From assembly GCA_030158675.1 (NCBI GenBank), contig JAOASL010000048.1, positions 38,203-102,202 of the forward strand: a stretch of 64,000 nt of DNA, in the 5' to 3' direction. Shown in pieces: positions 39,479-48,833 of the stretch (positions are counted from its first letter, which is position 1; every line of letters begins with the position of its first letter). The notes under the pieces were generated by a model. It was not told where the DNA came from. It searched no databases and saw only the letters and a program-made list of their open reading frames with translations. The position numbers and the translations under genes were made by a program. The DNA is from Burkholderiaceae bacterium (GTDB lineage Bacteria; Pseudomonadota; Gammaproteobacteria; Burkholderiales; Burkholderiaceae_D).

Positions 39479-41215
39479 TTACATTCTTGCCGGCGTCGAT
39501 ACGCCGAGCAGCTCCAATCCATTACGCAGGACCTGGCGGGTGGCCAGCAGCAGCGCCAGACGCGCCAGTTTCAGGGCGTCGTCATCGACCAGCACCCGTT
39601 CAGCATTGTAGTAGCTGTGCAGCTCACCGGCGAGATCCCGCAGGTAGAACGCCACCTGATGCGGGCCGTGCTCGTCGCAGGCCTTCTCCAGTACCTCCGG
39701 ATATTCGGCCAGCCGGGCCAGCAGAGCCGCCTCGCGCACCGAGGTCAGCGGCGCCAGCGCGACATCCTTCAGTGCGTCTTCAGCGCCGCCCCACTGCGCC
39801 AGCACCGAGCAGATGCGCGCGTGCGCGTACTGCACGTAGTAGACCGGGTTTTCGTCGGACTGCGCGAGCGCCAGATCGACGTCGAACACGAACTCGGTAT
39901 CGGCCTTGCGCGAGATGAGGAAGAAACGCACGGCATCGCGGCCTCGCGTGAGATCGCGCTGTCCGTCCGCGCCGACGACGTCGCCGGCCGACCATTCGAT
40001 CAGGTCGCGCAGCGTCACATAGGAGCCGGCACGCTTGGAGATCTTCACTTCCTCGCCGTGGCGCATCACCGTCACCATCTTGTGCAGCACGTAGTCCGGA
40101 TAGCCCAGCGGTATGCCGGCGCCGACCGCCTGCAAGCCGGCGCGCACGCGCGCGATGGTGCCGTGGTGGTCGCTGCCCTGGATGTTGATCACCTGCTGAT
40201 AACCGCGCTGCCATTTGGTCACGTGATAGGCGACATCCGGCACGAAATAGGTGTAGGTGCCGTCGGACTTCTTCATCACGCGGTCCTTGTCGTCACCGTA
40301 TTCGGTGCTCCGGAGCCACAGCGCGCCATCTTGCTCGTAGGTCTTGCCGGCCTGGCGGATCGCATCGACTGCCGCCTCGACTTTGCCGGTGGTGTAGAGC
40401 GAGGACTCAAGGTAATAGTTGTCAAAGCGCACGCCGAACGCCTGCAGGTCGAGATCCTGCTCGTGGCGCAGATAGGCCACCGCAAAACGACGGATCGACT
40501 CGACATCGGTGGCGTCGCCGCTGGCCGTGACCGGTTCGCCATCGGCGGCCGACACCGTCTTTTTCGCGAGGAAGTCGGTGGCGATGTCGGCGATGTAGTC
40601 GCCGTTGTACGCGGACTCGGGCCAATCGGCGGCGCCGGGCTTGCTGCCGTTGGCGCGCGCCCGCACCGACGCGGCCAGTGTTCCGATCTGTACGCCGGCG
40701 TCGTTGTAATAAAACTCGCGCAGCACTTCATGGCCCTGAGTCTCGAGCAACGCACAGATCGCGTCGCCGAGCACGCCCTGACGGCCGTGGCCGACATGCA
40801 GCGGCCCGGTCGGGTTGGCCGACACGAACTCGACCAGCACCTTGCTGCCGGCACCGGCATTGCTGCGTCCGTAGCATTGCGCGTCAATGAAAATGCGGCG
40901 CACCACGTCCTGCTTGGCGGCCAGCGCGACGCGCAGGTTGATGAAGCCGGGGCCGGCAATCTCGATTGCGTCCAGCAGCCCCTGTCGCGCCGGATTCGCG
41001 AGCACGGCATCGGCCAGCGCCTGCGCGAGCTCGCGCGGGTTCTTTTTCAGCGGGCGGGCCAGCTGCATCGCAAGATTGGTCGCGAGATCGCCATGCGACG
41101 GGTCGCGCGGCCGCTCGAGCGTGACAACCGGCGCGGTCAGGTCGGTACCGGCCACCAGCGCGGCGGCGGCATCAGCGAAAAGGGCGGCAATCTGTTCTTT
41201 GTGTCGGGATAGCAT
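39479..41215 (-). CDS. argS: Arginyl-tRNA synthetase
   Basis: 578 residues from ATG 41215; the longer frame to 41353 is non-coding. Class I signature [13 protein letters not shown] (HIGH motif) and the KMSKS equivalent KISKRAG are present, with an N-terminal Add-1 domain and the C-terminal DALR anticodon-binding domain ([15 protein letters not shown]). Charges tRNA-Arg. Divergent from the GGDEF/EAL gene. Confidence 0.96.
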   Translation of the reverse strand: MLSRHKEQIAALFADAAAALVAGTDLTAPVVTLERPRDPSHGDLATNLAMQLARPLKKNPRELAQALADAVLANPARQGLLDAIEIAGPGFINLRVALAAKQDVVRRIFIDAQCYGRSNAGAGSKVLVEFVSANPTGPLHVGHGRQGVLGDAICALLETQGHEVLREFYYNDAGVQIGTLAASVRARANGSKPGAADWPESAYNGDYIADIATDFLAKKTVSAADGEPVTASGDATDVESIRRFAVAYLRHEQDLDLQAFGVRFDNYYLESSLYTTGKVEAAVDAIRQAGKTYEQDGALWLRSTEYGDDKDRVMKKSDGTYTYFVPDVAYHVTKWQRGYQQVINIQGSDHHGTIARVRAGLQAVGAGIPLGYPDYVLHKMVTVMRHGEEVKISKRAGSYVTLRDLIEWSAGDVVGADGQRDLTRGRDAVRFFLISRKADTEFVFDVDLALAQSDENPVYYVQYAHARICSVLAQWGGAEDALKDVALAPLTSVREAALLARLAEYPEVLEKACDEHGPHQVAFYLRDLAGELHSYYNAERVLVDDDALKLARLALLLATRQVLRNGLELLGVSTPARM

Positions 41216-41359
41216 GGGCTGGATAGGTGCGATCGCACGCCAGGCGCGCGTCAAATAGGCGTAGGGCGAGATTATAACGGGGGGACGCCCGCAGGCCATG
41301 CCTGACAGAACGTCCCGCCTGCGGCTGAACTTTGCCTGCCCCTCCGACTCCATCCCTCC

Positions 41360-43822
41360 ATGGAAAGACTGACTCGGCTCAAGCCCTACCTTCTGATGCT
41401 GGCCCTGATCGGTGTGCTGACCGGGCTGCGTTATGCATTACTGCCGATAATGCAGTTCGTCGGTCCGGTCGCGGTGTATTTTTTCGCCACAGCCGTGGCC
41501 GCGCTGTACGGAGGGCTGCGGCTGGCCTTGTTCACCTGCGTGGTTTGCGTGTCGGTTGCGGCATATTTTTTCATCGAGCCGCAGTTCAGTTTTCAGGTGG
41601 CCAATCCGGCCGACCTGACGCTGGTCTGGATCTTCATCGCCGACGCGGTCATGTTCGGCATCGCCGGCGAGATCCACGTGCGCGTACGCCGGCGCAAGGC
41701 CGAGCTGGTCGCCACGCTAAATGAAATCAGGCAGTCCTCCGAACTCAACGAACGGACCACCCAGGCGATGCTCGAATCCTCCTCCCAGGGCATCTTCGGC
41801 ATCAATGAAGACGGCGTCATACGCATCGCGAATGGCGCCGCGCATCGCATGTTTGGCTACGCACCGGGCGAGTTGCTTGGTCAATCGATCGAGCGACTGA
41901 TCGACCCACCGCAGCGGGTCGCGCACGCGCGCCATCGGGCAAATTTCTTCGCCGCGCCAAAAGAACGCCCGATGATGCACGGACTCAAGCTCGAAGGCCG
42001 TCGCAAGGACGGCACGCTGTTCCCGATCGAAGCGCTGATCACGGTGACCGAAACGCCGCACGGACGGATGGGCGTTTCATTCGTTTCCGACGTCACCCAG
42101 CGCAAGAGCATGGAAGCGGCGCTGCTGCGCGAACGTTCGGAGCTGCGCAGTCTGGTCGACCATACGCCGGTGCTGGTGTCGATGCAGGACCTGGATGGCC
42201 GCATCCACCTGATCAACCGCAGCTTCGCCACCGTGCTCGGCCTGCCCGAGTCCGACATCATCGGCAGGCCGATGCGCGAGGTATTCCCGCCGCGGCTGGC
42301 CGGGCAAGTGGCCGAATCGAACCGCAAAGTGCTCGGCAGCGGTACGACCGATGAGCTGGAGGTGGAGCTGTTGCATCCCGACGGCGAGACGCGCACCTAC
42401 CGGCTGATGAAATTCCCGCTGCGCTATCTGGATACCGATGAGCCTTTCGGCGTCGGCGGTTTCGCCACGGATATCACCGAACTGAAGCGTGCCGAGGAAA
42501 AAATCCGCCATGCGGCCCAGCATGATTCCCTGACCGGCCTGCCGAACCGCGCGCTGGTCTATGAACTCGGCGCGCAAATGATCAGCGCATCGCACCGGCA
42601 TACGCGCATGCTGGCCGTGATGTTCTTTGACCTCGACCGCTTCAAACCCATCAACGACACCTACGGGCACCGGGTCGGCGACCTGATGCTGAAGGAAGTC
42701 GCGCGCCGGCTGCAGCATGCGGTGCGCGGCAGCGACCTGGTCGGCCGGCTTGGCGGCGACGAGTTCGTCGCGGTGCTGACGGACCTGAAATCAGAAGCCC
42801 ATCTCGACGGCATCGCCTCGCACCTGCTGCAACGGCTGTCGGAACCTTACCGGATCGAGACGCTCGAGCTGCACACATCGCCCAGCATCGGCATCAGCGT
42901 ATACCCCGGCGACGGCACCGGCATCGATACGCTGATCCGCCAGGCGGACGAAGCGATGTATCACGCCAAAACTACGGGTCGCAACAATTATCAGTATTTT
43001 TCCGACGAGATACGGCGCAATACGGCACGCGTGTTCGAACTTGAGCAGCGGCTGCGCCGCAGCCTGCATGAAGCCGATTTTGATTTGGCTTACCAGCCGG
43101 TCGTCGACATGCGCAGCGGGCGGCTGATGGCCGTAGAGGCACTGATTCGCTGGCGCCAGCCTGACGGCGGCGAGTTGATGCCGGGTGATTTCATTGCGGC
43201 AGCCGAAGCCAGCGGCCTGATTCACCAGATCGGCGAATGGGTGATCCGCGAAGCCTGCCGTCAGTACGAGGAATGGCAGCACGACGGTCTGCCGGCTGTT
43301 CGGATCGCGATCAATGTATCGCCGGTGCAGTTCCGCTCGGTCGAGTTCCTCGACCGGCTGCTGGACACGATGCGCCACAGCACGATGGATCCCGGCATGC
43401 TTGAGCTCGAAGTGACCGAGAGCACAGTGATGAGCCATGCCGAGGAATCGATGCAGACCATCCTGCGGCTAAAGGAGATGGGCCTGAAGATCGCGCTGGA
43501 TGATTTCGGCACCGGCTATTCGAGCCTGAGCCAGCTCGCGCAGCTACCGATCGACAAGCTGAAGGTCGATCGCGCGTTCGTCTCGCACATTGACAGCGAC
43601 GCACGTTCGCTGGCAATCGCGGAAACCGTGCTGACGCTTGGCCAGAAACTAGGCGTCGAAGTTGTGGCCGAAGGCATCGAGAGTCTGGCGGCGATGAATC
43701 TGCTGCGCGACCGCGGCTGCGGCCTCGGGCAGGGCTACCTGATCGGCTCACCGATGCGACCGCAGCAGCTCAAGGAATGGCAGCGCGCGCGTGAAGCGAT
43801 GCTGCACGCCGTTTCTGCCTGA
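41360..43822 (+). CDS. Membrane-bound PAS-PAS-GGDEF-EAL protein (cyclic-di-GMP turnover)
   Basis: 820 residues. Residues ~10-110 form about four membrane helices resembling the DUF4118/KdpD input region. Two PAS domains follow (~130-250 with [19 protein letters not shown], and ~255-380 with [16 protein letters not shown]). Then comes GGDEF with intact [12 protein letters not shown] (~465), and EAL with AVEALIRW (~592), EVTES and DDFGTGYSS. Both catalytic motifs look intact, so either synthesis or breakdown of c-di-GMP is possible. It is transcribed alone. Confidence 0.93.
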   Translation: MERLTRLKPYLLMLALIGVLTGLRYALLPIMQFVGPVAVYFFATAVAALYGGLRLALFTCVVCVSVAAYFFIEPQFSFQVANPADLTLVWIFIADAVMFGIAGEIHVRVRRRKAELVATLNEIRQSSELNERTTQAMLESSSQGIFGINEDGVIRIANGAAHRMFGYAPGELLGQSIERLIDPPQRVAHARHRANFFAAPKERPMMHGLKLEGRRKDGTLFPIEALITVTETPHGRMGVSFVSDVTQRKSMEAALLRERSELRSLVDHTPVLVSMQDLDGRIHLINRSFATVLGLPESDIIGRPMREVFPPRLAGQVAESNRKVLGSGTTDELEVELLHPDGETRTYRLMKFPLRYLDTDEPFGVGGFATDITELKRAEEKIRHAAQHDSLTGLPNRALVYELGAQMISASHRHTRMLAVMFFDLDRFKPINDTYGHRVGDLMLKEVARRLQHAVRGSDLVGRLGGDEFVAVLTDLKSEAHLDGIASHLLQRLSEPYRIETLELHTSPSIGISVYPGDGTGIDTLIRQADEAMYHAKTTGRNNYQYFSDEIRRNTARVFELEQRLRRSLHEADFDLAYQPVVDMRSGRLMAVEALIRWRQPDGGELMPGDFIAAAEASGLIHQIGEWVIREACRQYEEWQHDGLPAVRIAINVSPVQFRSVEFLDRLLDTMRHSTMDPGMLELEVTESTVMSHAEESMQTILRLKEMGLKIALDDFGTGYSSLSQLAQLPIDKLKVDRAFVSHIDSDARSLAIAETVLTLGQKLGVEVVAEGIESLAAMNLLRDRGCGLGQGYLIGSPMRPQQLKEWQRAREAMLHAVSA

Positions 43823-44016
43823 GCCTGCAGCGGCGCCTGCCGGTTCGCCGCAGGTCTGTGCGCTTGTGCGTAGCCAAATGTTGCTGCCGCCACGCGCCGC
43901 ATGTCCTCTCTCACTTGTGAGCGCTCAATGAGCGCCGCCTGCCCTGCCCTAAGTTCAGCTGCGAAGCCGGTGCAGTCCGGCGTCTTTTTCATCCAACGCA
44001 CTGACAGGGAGCAGCA

Positions 44017-45351
44017 ATGAACATTTCAACAGGACGCAGCACGACCATCATGCTGCTGGCTTGCATGATCGCCGCCTGCGGCGGGTCCGGCGACGCGGGC
44101 GATCAGTATCTCGGCAGCAGTAGCACCAACGGCTGCGGGGCCGGCGTATCGGCCTGCAGCGGCGACGCCGAGACCGGTCGTATCGGCACCGTCAAACTCA
44201 CCACCTCCGGCGTGCAGGTGACGGCCGCGTCGACCAATGACCTGATCGCAACGCCGCACGAACGCGGCACGGACGCGAAGGTCGCGTATGGCCTGACGCC
44301 TTTCGACAAAGGATTGGCGAGCCTGCGCGTGGCGCGCGCGACCGACGGCGCCATCACTGCGGTGAACCTGTTGCTGTCCGGCCTCGGGCTGTCGTGGGAC
44401 GGCACGCATGAGCGACCACCTATCCTCGAGACCTTCGGGCTGGCGCGCGGCCGGGTACAGGGCAATAGCGGCATGGCGACACTGGCCGCACTGCCTGCGG
44501 CGAATGACGCGACGTTCTGGAATAACAATCCAGCCAGTGGCAGCGGCACCCAGGCCAATTATGCAAACAACATTTATTTTCCCGGTGAGCCGTCGACCGG
44601 CCATTGCGCGGAAAGCGACATCGCCTGCATCGAAGCGGCGAAGAACGGGCTGCACCTGCGCCGTGGCAACTGGCAGAGCGGCGGCACGACGCCGGATCAG
44701 GTCGAAGGCGGACGGCTGCATGAAGACGGCGCGACACAGGCACCGGACGCCATTCCGTTCGCCGGTTTCAAGGGCTATCGCAATTTGTGGGCATGGAATT
44801 ACCGTTACGCGCACCTGGCCGGCTGGATCACTCAGGACACGGTCGACATCGTCGAGTGGAACGGCGACGATGAGCACAACAAGGCGCGACGCGGCGTTGT
44901 TGCATTTGGTGACCCGACACCGGCCAGCACCCTCCCGCGCAGCGGCAGCGCCAGCTACATCGGCCTGGCCCATGGCTGGTACAGTCCGGACGGCACGATC
45001 GAACCCTACCCGATCGCCGCCGATATCGAGATCAGCGTGGACTTCGCCGCACGTACGGCGCGCATACGAGTGTTCAATCTGCGCGTCGATGAAGACCAGA
45101 ATCCCAGTCCGCAGTTCGTCGCCGACAGCAGCAACACGCTGCCATTCGGCATCGGCAGTACGCTGGGCGGGGCGATCACGCACGGCACGGCGACGGGCAA
45201 TCTGGGCGCGCGCTTCTTCGGCCCGGTCAGCAATGGCGCACCGGCTGAGCTTGCCGGCGCATTCTCGTTGCGCGGCACGCAGAGCACCACGATCACCGGC
45301 ACCCTCTTTGGCCTCGGCGGCTTCATCGCCCGGCGCGCGACACCACAGTGA
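44017..45351 (+). CDS. TbpB-like surface lipoprotein
   Basis: 444 residues. A lipoprotein signal with lipobox IAAC (Cys21) is followed by GGSGDAG. The C-terminal ~100 residues fit a TbpB-type eight-stranded barrel: ARIRVFNLRVD, GTATGNLGARFFGP, then PAELAGAFSLRG. That barrel occurs in Neisseria transferrin-binding and other Slam-dependent surface lipoproteins. The ~300-residue N-terminal part is unfamiliar. No Slam gene and no TonB partner is adjacent, so ligand and surface export are unknown. Confidence 0.72.
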   Translation: MNISTGRSTTIMLLACMIAACGGSGDAGDQYLGSSSTNGCGAGVSACSGDAETGRIGTVKLTTSGVQVTAASTNDLIATPHERGTDAKVAYGLTPFDKGLASLRVARATDGAITAVNLLLSGLGLSWDGTHERPPILETFGLARGRVQGNSGMATLAALPAANDATFWNNNPASGSGTQANYANNIYFPGEPSTGHCAESDIACIEAAKNGLHLRRGNWQSGGTTPDQVEGGRLHEDGATQAPDAIPFAGFKGYRNLWAWNYRYAHLAGWITQDTVDIVEWNGDDEHNKARRGVVAFGDPTPASTLPRSGSASYIGLAHGWYSPDGTIEPYPIAADIEISVDFAARTARIRVFNLRVDEDQNPSPQFVADSSNTLPFGIGSTLGGAITHGTATGNLGARFFGPVSNGAPAELAGAFSLRGTQSTTITGTLFGLGGFIARRATPQ

Positions 45352-45688
45352 TTTCTGCTGCGCCGGGTCGCACCTGCCCGGCGCATTGGCGGATCGTTGC
45401 CCGGGCTCCATGCTGCTTTCTCTTTTTTCTTTTTTCGCTTCTTTCACTTCCTTCCGCCACGCTGCATCGCCACGGCATGCCCATGCCTGACAAAAAATCA
45501 TGCGCAGGACTGAGCGTTTGCCCACCTTCCTTGTCAAAGAATTCTCAGACTTTGTAAAAGCGAATCTGTTTGCCATGGAAGCCGACCCTGGAAATTCGTG
45601 GGCTGATGATGGCGGCTTGCGCTGGCATGCCGAAGTCGGACGGCGTGAGGCGTTTGAAAACCATTCGGAAAAAAAGGAAAGGTGCCCG
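45352..45688. other. Intergenic stretch upstream of the AAA ATPase gene
   Basis: It begins with a perfect 8-bp inverted repeat GCGCCGGG/CCCGGCGC (45360-45384), 9 bases after the lipoprotein stop, which may end that transcript though no U-tract follows. A pyrimidine-rich tract runs from about 45416 to 45456. The ATPase frame is open upstream to 45500, but no start there has a ribosome site. I see no gene. Confidence 0.5.
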
Positions 45689-46612
45689 ATGAAACCATTT
45701 GAAATTCACCGCGCGACCAAGTGCCGCGCCAAATTACGGCTGGGCATGTCCGGTCCGGCCGGCAGCGGCAAGACGTATTCGGCGCTGTTGATTGCGCACG
45801 GCTTGGGCGGGCCGATCGGCATGATCGACACTGAGCATGGCAGCGGCGATCTGTATGCGGATCTGCTGCCGGAAGGCTATGACGTGCTGCGGCTGGAACC
45901 TCCCTTCACGCCGGCGCGCTACATCGAAGCGATTCATGCGCTGGAAGCTGCGGGTGTGCAGACCATCATCATCGACAGCCTGTCGCATGCGTGGAGCGGC
46001 GAAGGCGGCTCGCTGGACCGGCATGGCAAGATCGCCGACCGCTCGGGCAATAGCTGGCAGGCCTGGCGCCAAGTAACGCCTGAGCACAATGCGCTGGTCG
46101 AAGCGATTTTGCAGAGCCCTTGCCATGTGATTGCGACGATGCGCGCAAAAACCGAATATGTGCAGGAGAAGGATGAACGCACCGGCCGTCAAACGGTGCG
46201 CAAAATTGGTCTGGCACCGGTGATGCGTGATGGTATCGAGTACGAATTCACCGTGTTCATGGAGCTCGACAGTCAGCATCTCGCGCATGTCGGCAAGGAC
46301 CGCACCCGGCTCTTCGACGGCATGATTCTGCGGCCGGATACACAAACCGGCCACGAACTGCTGGCGTGGCTCGACAGCGGCGCGCAGGAACCGGTGCGGA
46401 CCGGGTTGCCTGAAGCGCAGCGGGCGCATCTGCGACAGTCCATCGAGCAGGCCAGCGATGTCGACGAGTTATACAAAACCTTCGCGCAAGCCTACCGTGC
46501 CGCCACCGCGCTGCAGGACTTGGCCGCACTCGACGAATTCACGCAAGCGAAGGATGCGCGCAAGGCCGCGCTTGAGGCCGGGCAGGAGAGTGAACAACCG
46601 GTGCATGCATGA
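45689..46612 (+). CDS. Phage-type AAA ATPase (AAA_24, Sak4-like recombination protein)
   Basis: 307 residues from ATG 45689, with GGAAAGG as ribosome site. A compact RecA-like ATPase: Walker A GMSGPAGSGKTYSALL (residues ~19-34), MIDTEHGSGDLY, Walker B TIIIDSLSHAW. This pattern fits phage nucleotide-binding proteins of the AAA_24 family, including Sak4 single-strand annealing ATPases that work with an SSB. An SSB gene follows 66 bp downstream, which supports the call. No other phage structural or integration genes are visible, so it is probably a remnant or a domesticated module. Confidence 0.75.
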   Translation: MKPFEIHRATKCRAKLRLGMSGPAGSGKTYSALLIAHGLGGPIGMIDTEHGSGDLYADLLPEGYDVLRLEPPFTPARYIEAIHALEAAGVQTIIIDSLSHAWSGEGGSLDRHGKIADRSGNSWQAWRQVTPEHNALVEAILQSPCHVIATMRAKTEYVQEKDERTGRQTVRKIGLAPVMRDGIEYEFTVFMELDSQHLAHVGKDRTRLFDGMILRPDTQTGHELLAWLDSGAQEPVRTGLPEAQRAHLRQSIEQASDVDELYKTFAQAYRAATALQDLAALDEFTQAKDARKAALEAGQESEQPVHA

Positions 46613-46678
46613 TTTCCCCATAACGTGTCTGCGGACGCGCGCCCAATCATCCACTGACTGAAAACCAAGGACTTCATC

Positions 46679-47107
46679 ATGACTGGAACCCTGAACAAGG
46701 CATTGCTGATCGGCCACCTCGGCCAGGATCCTGACATCCGCACAATGAACAGCGGTGAACCGGTTGCGCATTTGTCGGTGGCGACCAGTGAAGCATGGAA
46801 AAACAAATCGACCGGTGCGCGGCGCGAAGCGACCGAATGGCACCGCGTAGTGCTGTACAAGCGGCTGGCGGAAATTGCCGGTCAGCATCTGAAGAAAGGA
46901 ACGCTCGTGTATATCGAAGGCCATTTGCAGACCCGCAAATGGACAGGCAAGGACGGCATCGAGCGCCATACGACCGAGATCGTCGGCGACGAGCTGCGCA
47001 TGCTGCATCGCCCGTCGGATCACAAAATGCCGCTATCAATGCACGATGATCCAGTGCCAGACAAACAACTGGTCGGGCGCTCGGTGGAGCAAGGCATTCC
47101 GTTTTGA
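46679..47107 (+). CDS. ssb: Single-stranded DNA-binding protein
   Basis: 142 residues, shorter than the usual chromosomal SSB (~170-180). The OB-fold reads [35 protein letters not shown] and [15 protein letters not shown]. The C-terminal tip GIPF is kept although the acidic residues before it are reduced. It lacks the long Gly/Gln-rich linker, as in phage and mobile-element SSBs. It probably serves the adjacent AAA_24 ATPase. An intrinsic terminator follows. Confidence 0.9.
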   Translation: MTGTLNKALLIGHLGQDPDIRTMNSGEPVAHLSVATSEAWKNKSTGARREATEWHRVVLYKRLAEIAGQHLKKGTLVYIEGHLQTRKWTGKDGIERHTTEIVGDELRMLHRPSDHKMPLSMHDDPVPDKQLVGRSVEQGIPF

Positions 47108-47128
47108 ATTCGCGTTTACGCGAACGAT

Positions 47129-47154
47129 AGCCGCCTTCGAGGCGGCTTTTTTTA
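47129..47154 (+). terminator. Rho-independent terminator after ssb
   Basis: AGCCGCC-TTCGA-GGCGGCT forms a 7-bp G+C-rich stem followed directly by a run of T. It lies 22 bases after the ssb stop. It separates the ATPase-ssb unit from the ankyrin genes transcriptionally. Confidence 0.9.
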
Positions 47155-47284
47155 AGGCTTAAATAGCCGATCACCGCATTATTGGGATGGGAACCACCCC
47201 GGATTCCTAAGTTACGAATTCGACGATATTCGATAACCGCACATTAATGCGGCTATGGAGCTGCTTGTCGACAGGAATCTTTCA

Positions 47285-48799
47285 ATGAAATCTATAAACG
47301 CGGCTCAACCGGCGCCCTGCGAAATTCAGCCACAAATTCAGCAAAAATCCGGCACACGATTTATTGCCATCTACGACAGTGACTCAAATCCGCAGGAACG
47401 GCGTTTTAGTGAGCAGCTGATACGAGCCAGCAAATTTCCATCGCAAATCATTGATGCGAGCAAATTCGACGCAAAACAAATCGTTGGGGAAATCTGCACC
47501 AAACTACCGAAAGACGGACATTTGTTGTTCTCCATCCATGGAAATAATAAAAAACTTCAGGGCTGCAGAACCCACTACATGGGCCTGCCAAATGGCGAAG
47601 ACTCCGATATTGCGACGACACTGCTGATCCAAATGGTGGTCGACCAACTGGGCATCAAGCCGGAAAAGATAGATCAGCCCGACAGCAGCCTGCCCTTCCT
47701 GTATTTCTTCAGCTGCGATGCGGGAGCATTGCGCAAGCAGATTCCTCCGGGCAGCTACCTGTGGAAGCGTGCCCATATAGTGATCTTTGCCGGCACACGT
47801 TCCACCAGCGTGCTTTCTTCCGGCAACTCGATATCTGGCGCGATCGCTTACGTCGATTATTGCCATCGCAGTTCCCGCAAGGTCGACCCATTGAAATTGC
47901 TGTTTTTTGCCGGCATGCATCGCGGCGATTGTCTGACCCTGATGGGTGGCAATCTTAATGCACCACTGGTCTGGCATGCGCCCAAGTCGGGGCAAGGTCA
48001 GAACCTGATTGACAACCTGCGTGGTTCATCGGAAGACAAGAAAAACTTTGAACAGGCCGTCGCCTTACTGAGCAGCGCGGAATATGACTTGCTGCCGGCA
48101 GCCTCACTGGAAGAGGTGCTGTATAACCGCATTATCCGTGGCGACGCCAGGCGTCTCGGCGAATTGCTGGCTGCGCACCCGGAACTGCGGGAGACGCCAA
48201 TGTCTTTCGGCACATTCCCTTTGATGTTGGCGGTTGCGCAACAGGGCGGCGATTGCTTGCAACAGTTGCTTAACGCAGGCGCGAATCCCAATCGACCCGA
48301 CGACAACGGGAACACAGCACTCATCGAAGCCGTCGCCTACCCGGACATCCGGATCGAGGACATCGAAACATTGATTGCTCACGGCGCCGACATCAATCTG
48401 CCAAACCTAAACGGAGAGACACCGTTGATGTTTGCCTGCAATAGCGGACACACCGATGTGGTTCGGATGTTCCTCGCCTGCGGAGCAGATGCAAACCGGC
48501 AGGACAATAACGGCATGACCGCGTTGATGTATGCCGCCGATGTGGACGACACGGGGCCTCTGCGACAACTACTTGCCAGAAAGGCGCGTGGGGATCTGTT
48601 CGACAAAGACGGCCATAGCGCTCTCGCGCACGCCGCTTTGAACAACCGGCAAGAGGCACTCGGGCTTTTACTCGCAGACGGCGACGGGCCCTCGGTCGGA
48701 CTTATCCAAAATCTCATCGATGAAGCGCATTTGCTGGGGCGCCATGAAATCACCCGGATGCTGGAAATCGCGCTCAAGCATTTCAGCGAGACACAATAA
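47285..48799 (+). CDS. Predicted caspase-like/ankyrin-repeat protein A
   Basis: 504 residues from ATG 47285, with AGGA 8 bases upstream; ATG 47255 has no ribosome site. The start also aligns with that of the next gene. Residues ~25-230 are an alpha/beta domain with LLFSIHG (His85) and LYFFSCDAGAL (Cys144). A His-Gly after a hydrophobic strand and a Cys-x-x-Gly after the next strand are the catalytic landmarks of clan CD peptidases (caspases, CHAT, gingipain). A conserved block FFAGMHRGDCLTLMGG follows. Residues ~315-475 hold about five ankyrin repeats (GNTALIEAV, GETPLMFACNSGHTDVV, GMTALMYAA). No signal peptide or membrane segment. G+C is visibly lower than in flanking genes. The peptidase assignment is inference. 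Confidence 0.75.
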   Translation: MKSINAAQPAPCEIQPQIQQKSGTRFIAIYDSDSNPQERRFSEQLIRASKFPSQIIDASKFDAKQIVGEICTKLPKDGHLLFSIHGNNKKLQGCRTHYMGLPNGEDSDIATTLLIQMVVDQLGIKPEKIDQPDSSLPFLYFFSCDAGALRKQIPPGSYLWKRAHIVIFAGTRSTSVLSSGNSISGAIAYVDYCHRSSRKVDPLKLLFFAGMHRGDCLTLMGGNLNAPLVWHAPKSGQGQNLIDNLRGSSEDKKNFEQAVALLSSAEYDLLPAASLEEVLYNRIIRGDARRLGELLAAHPELRETPMSFGTFPLMLAVAQQGGDCLQQLLNAGANPNRPDDNGNTALIEAVAYPDIRIEDIETLIAHGADINLPNLNGETPLMFACNSGHTDVVRMFLACGADANRQDNNGMTALMYAADVDDTGPLRQLLARKARGDLFDKDGHSALAHAALNNRQEALGLLLADGDGPSVGLIQNLIDEAHLLGRHEITRMLEIALKHFSETQ

Positions 48800-48833
48800 G
48801 TCACGGCGAATTCATCATCCACAGAGTCTGCCT

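Noticed and set aside
39464..41212. A 582-codon open frame on the plus strand opposite argS
   Set aside because: argS is certain on the other strand with all motifs; the opposite frame is a by-product of high G+C and shows no recognisable domain.
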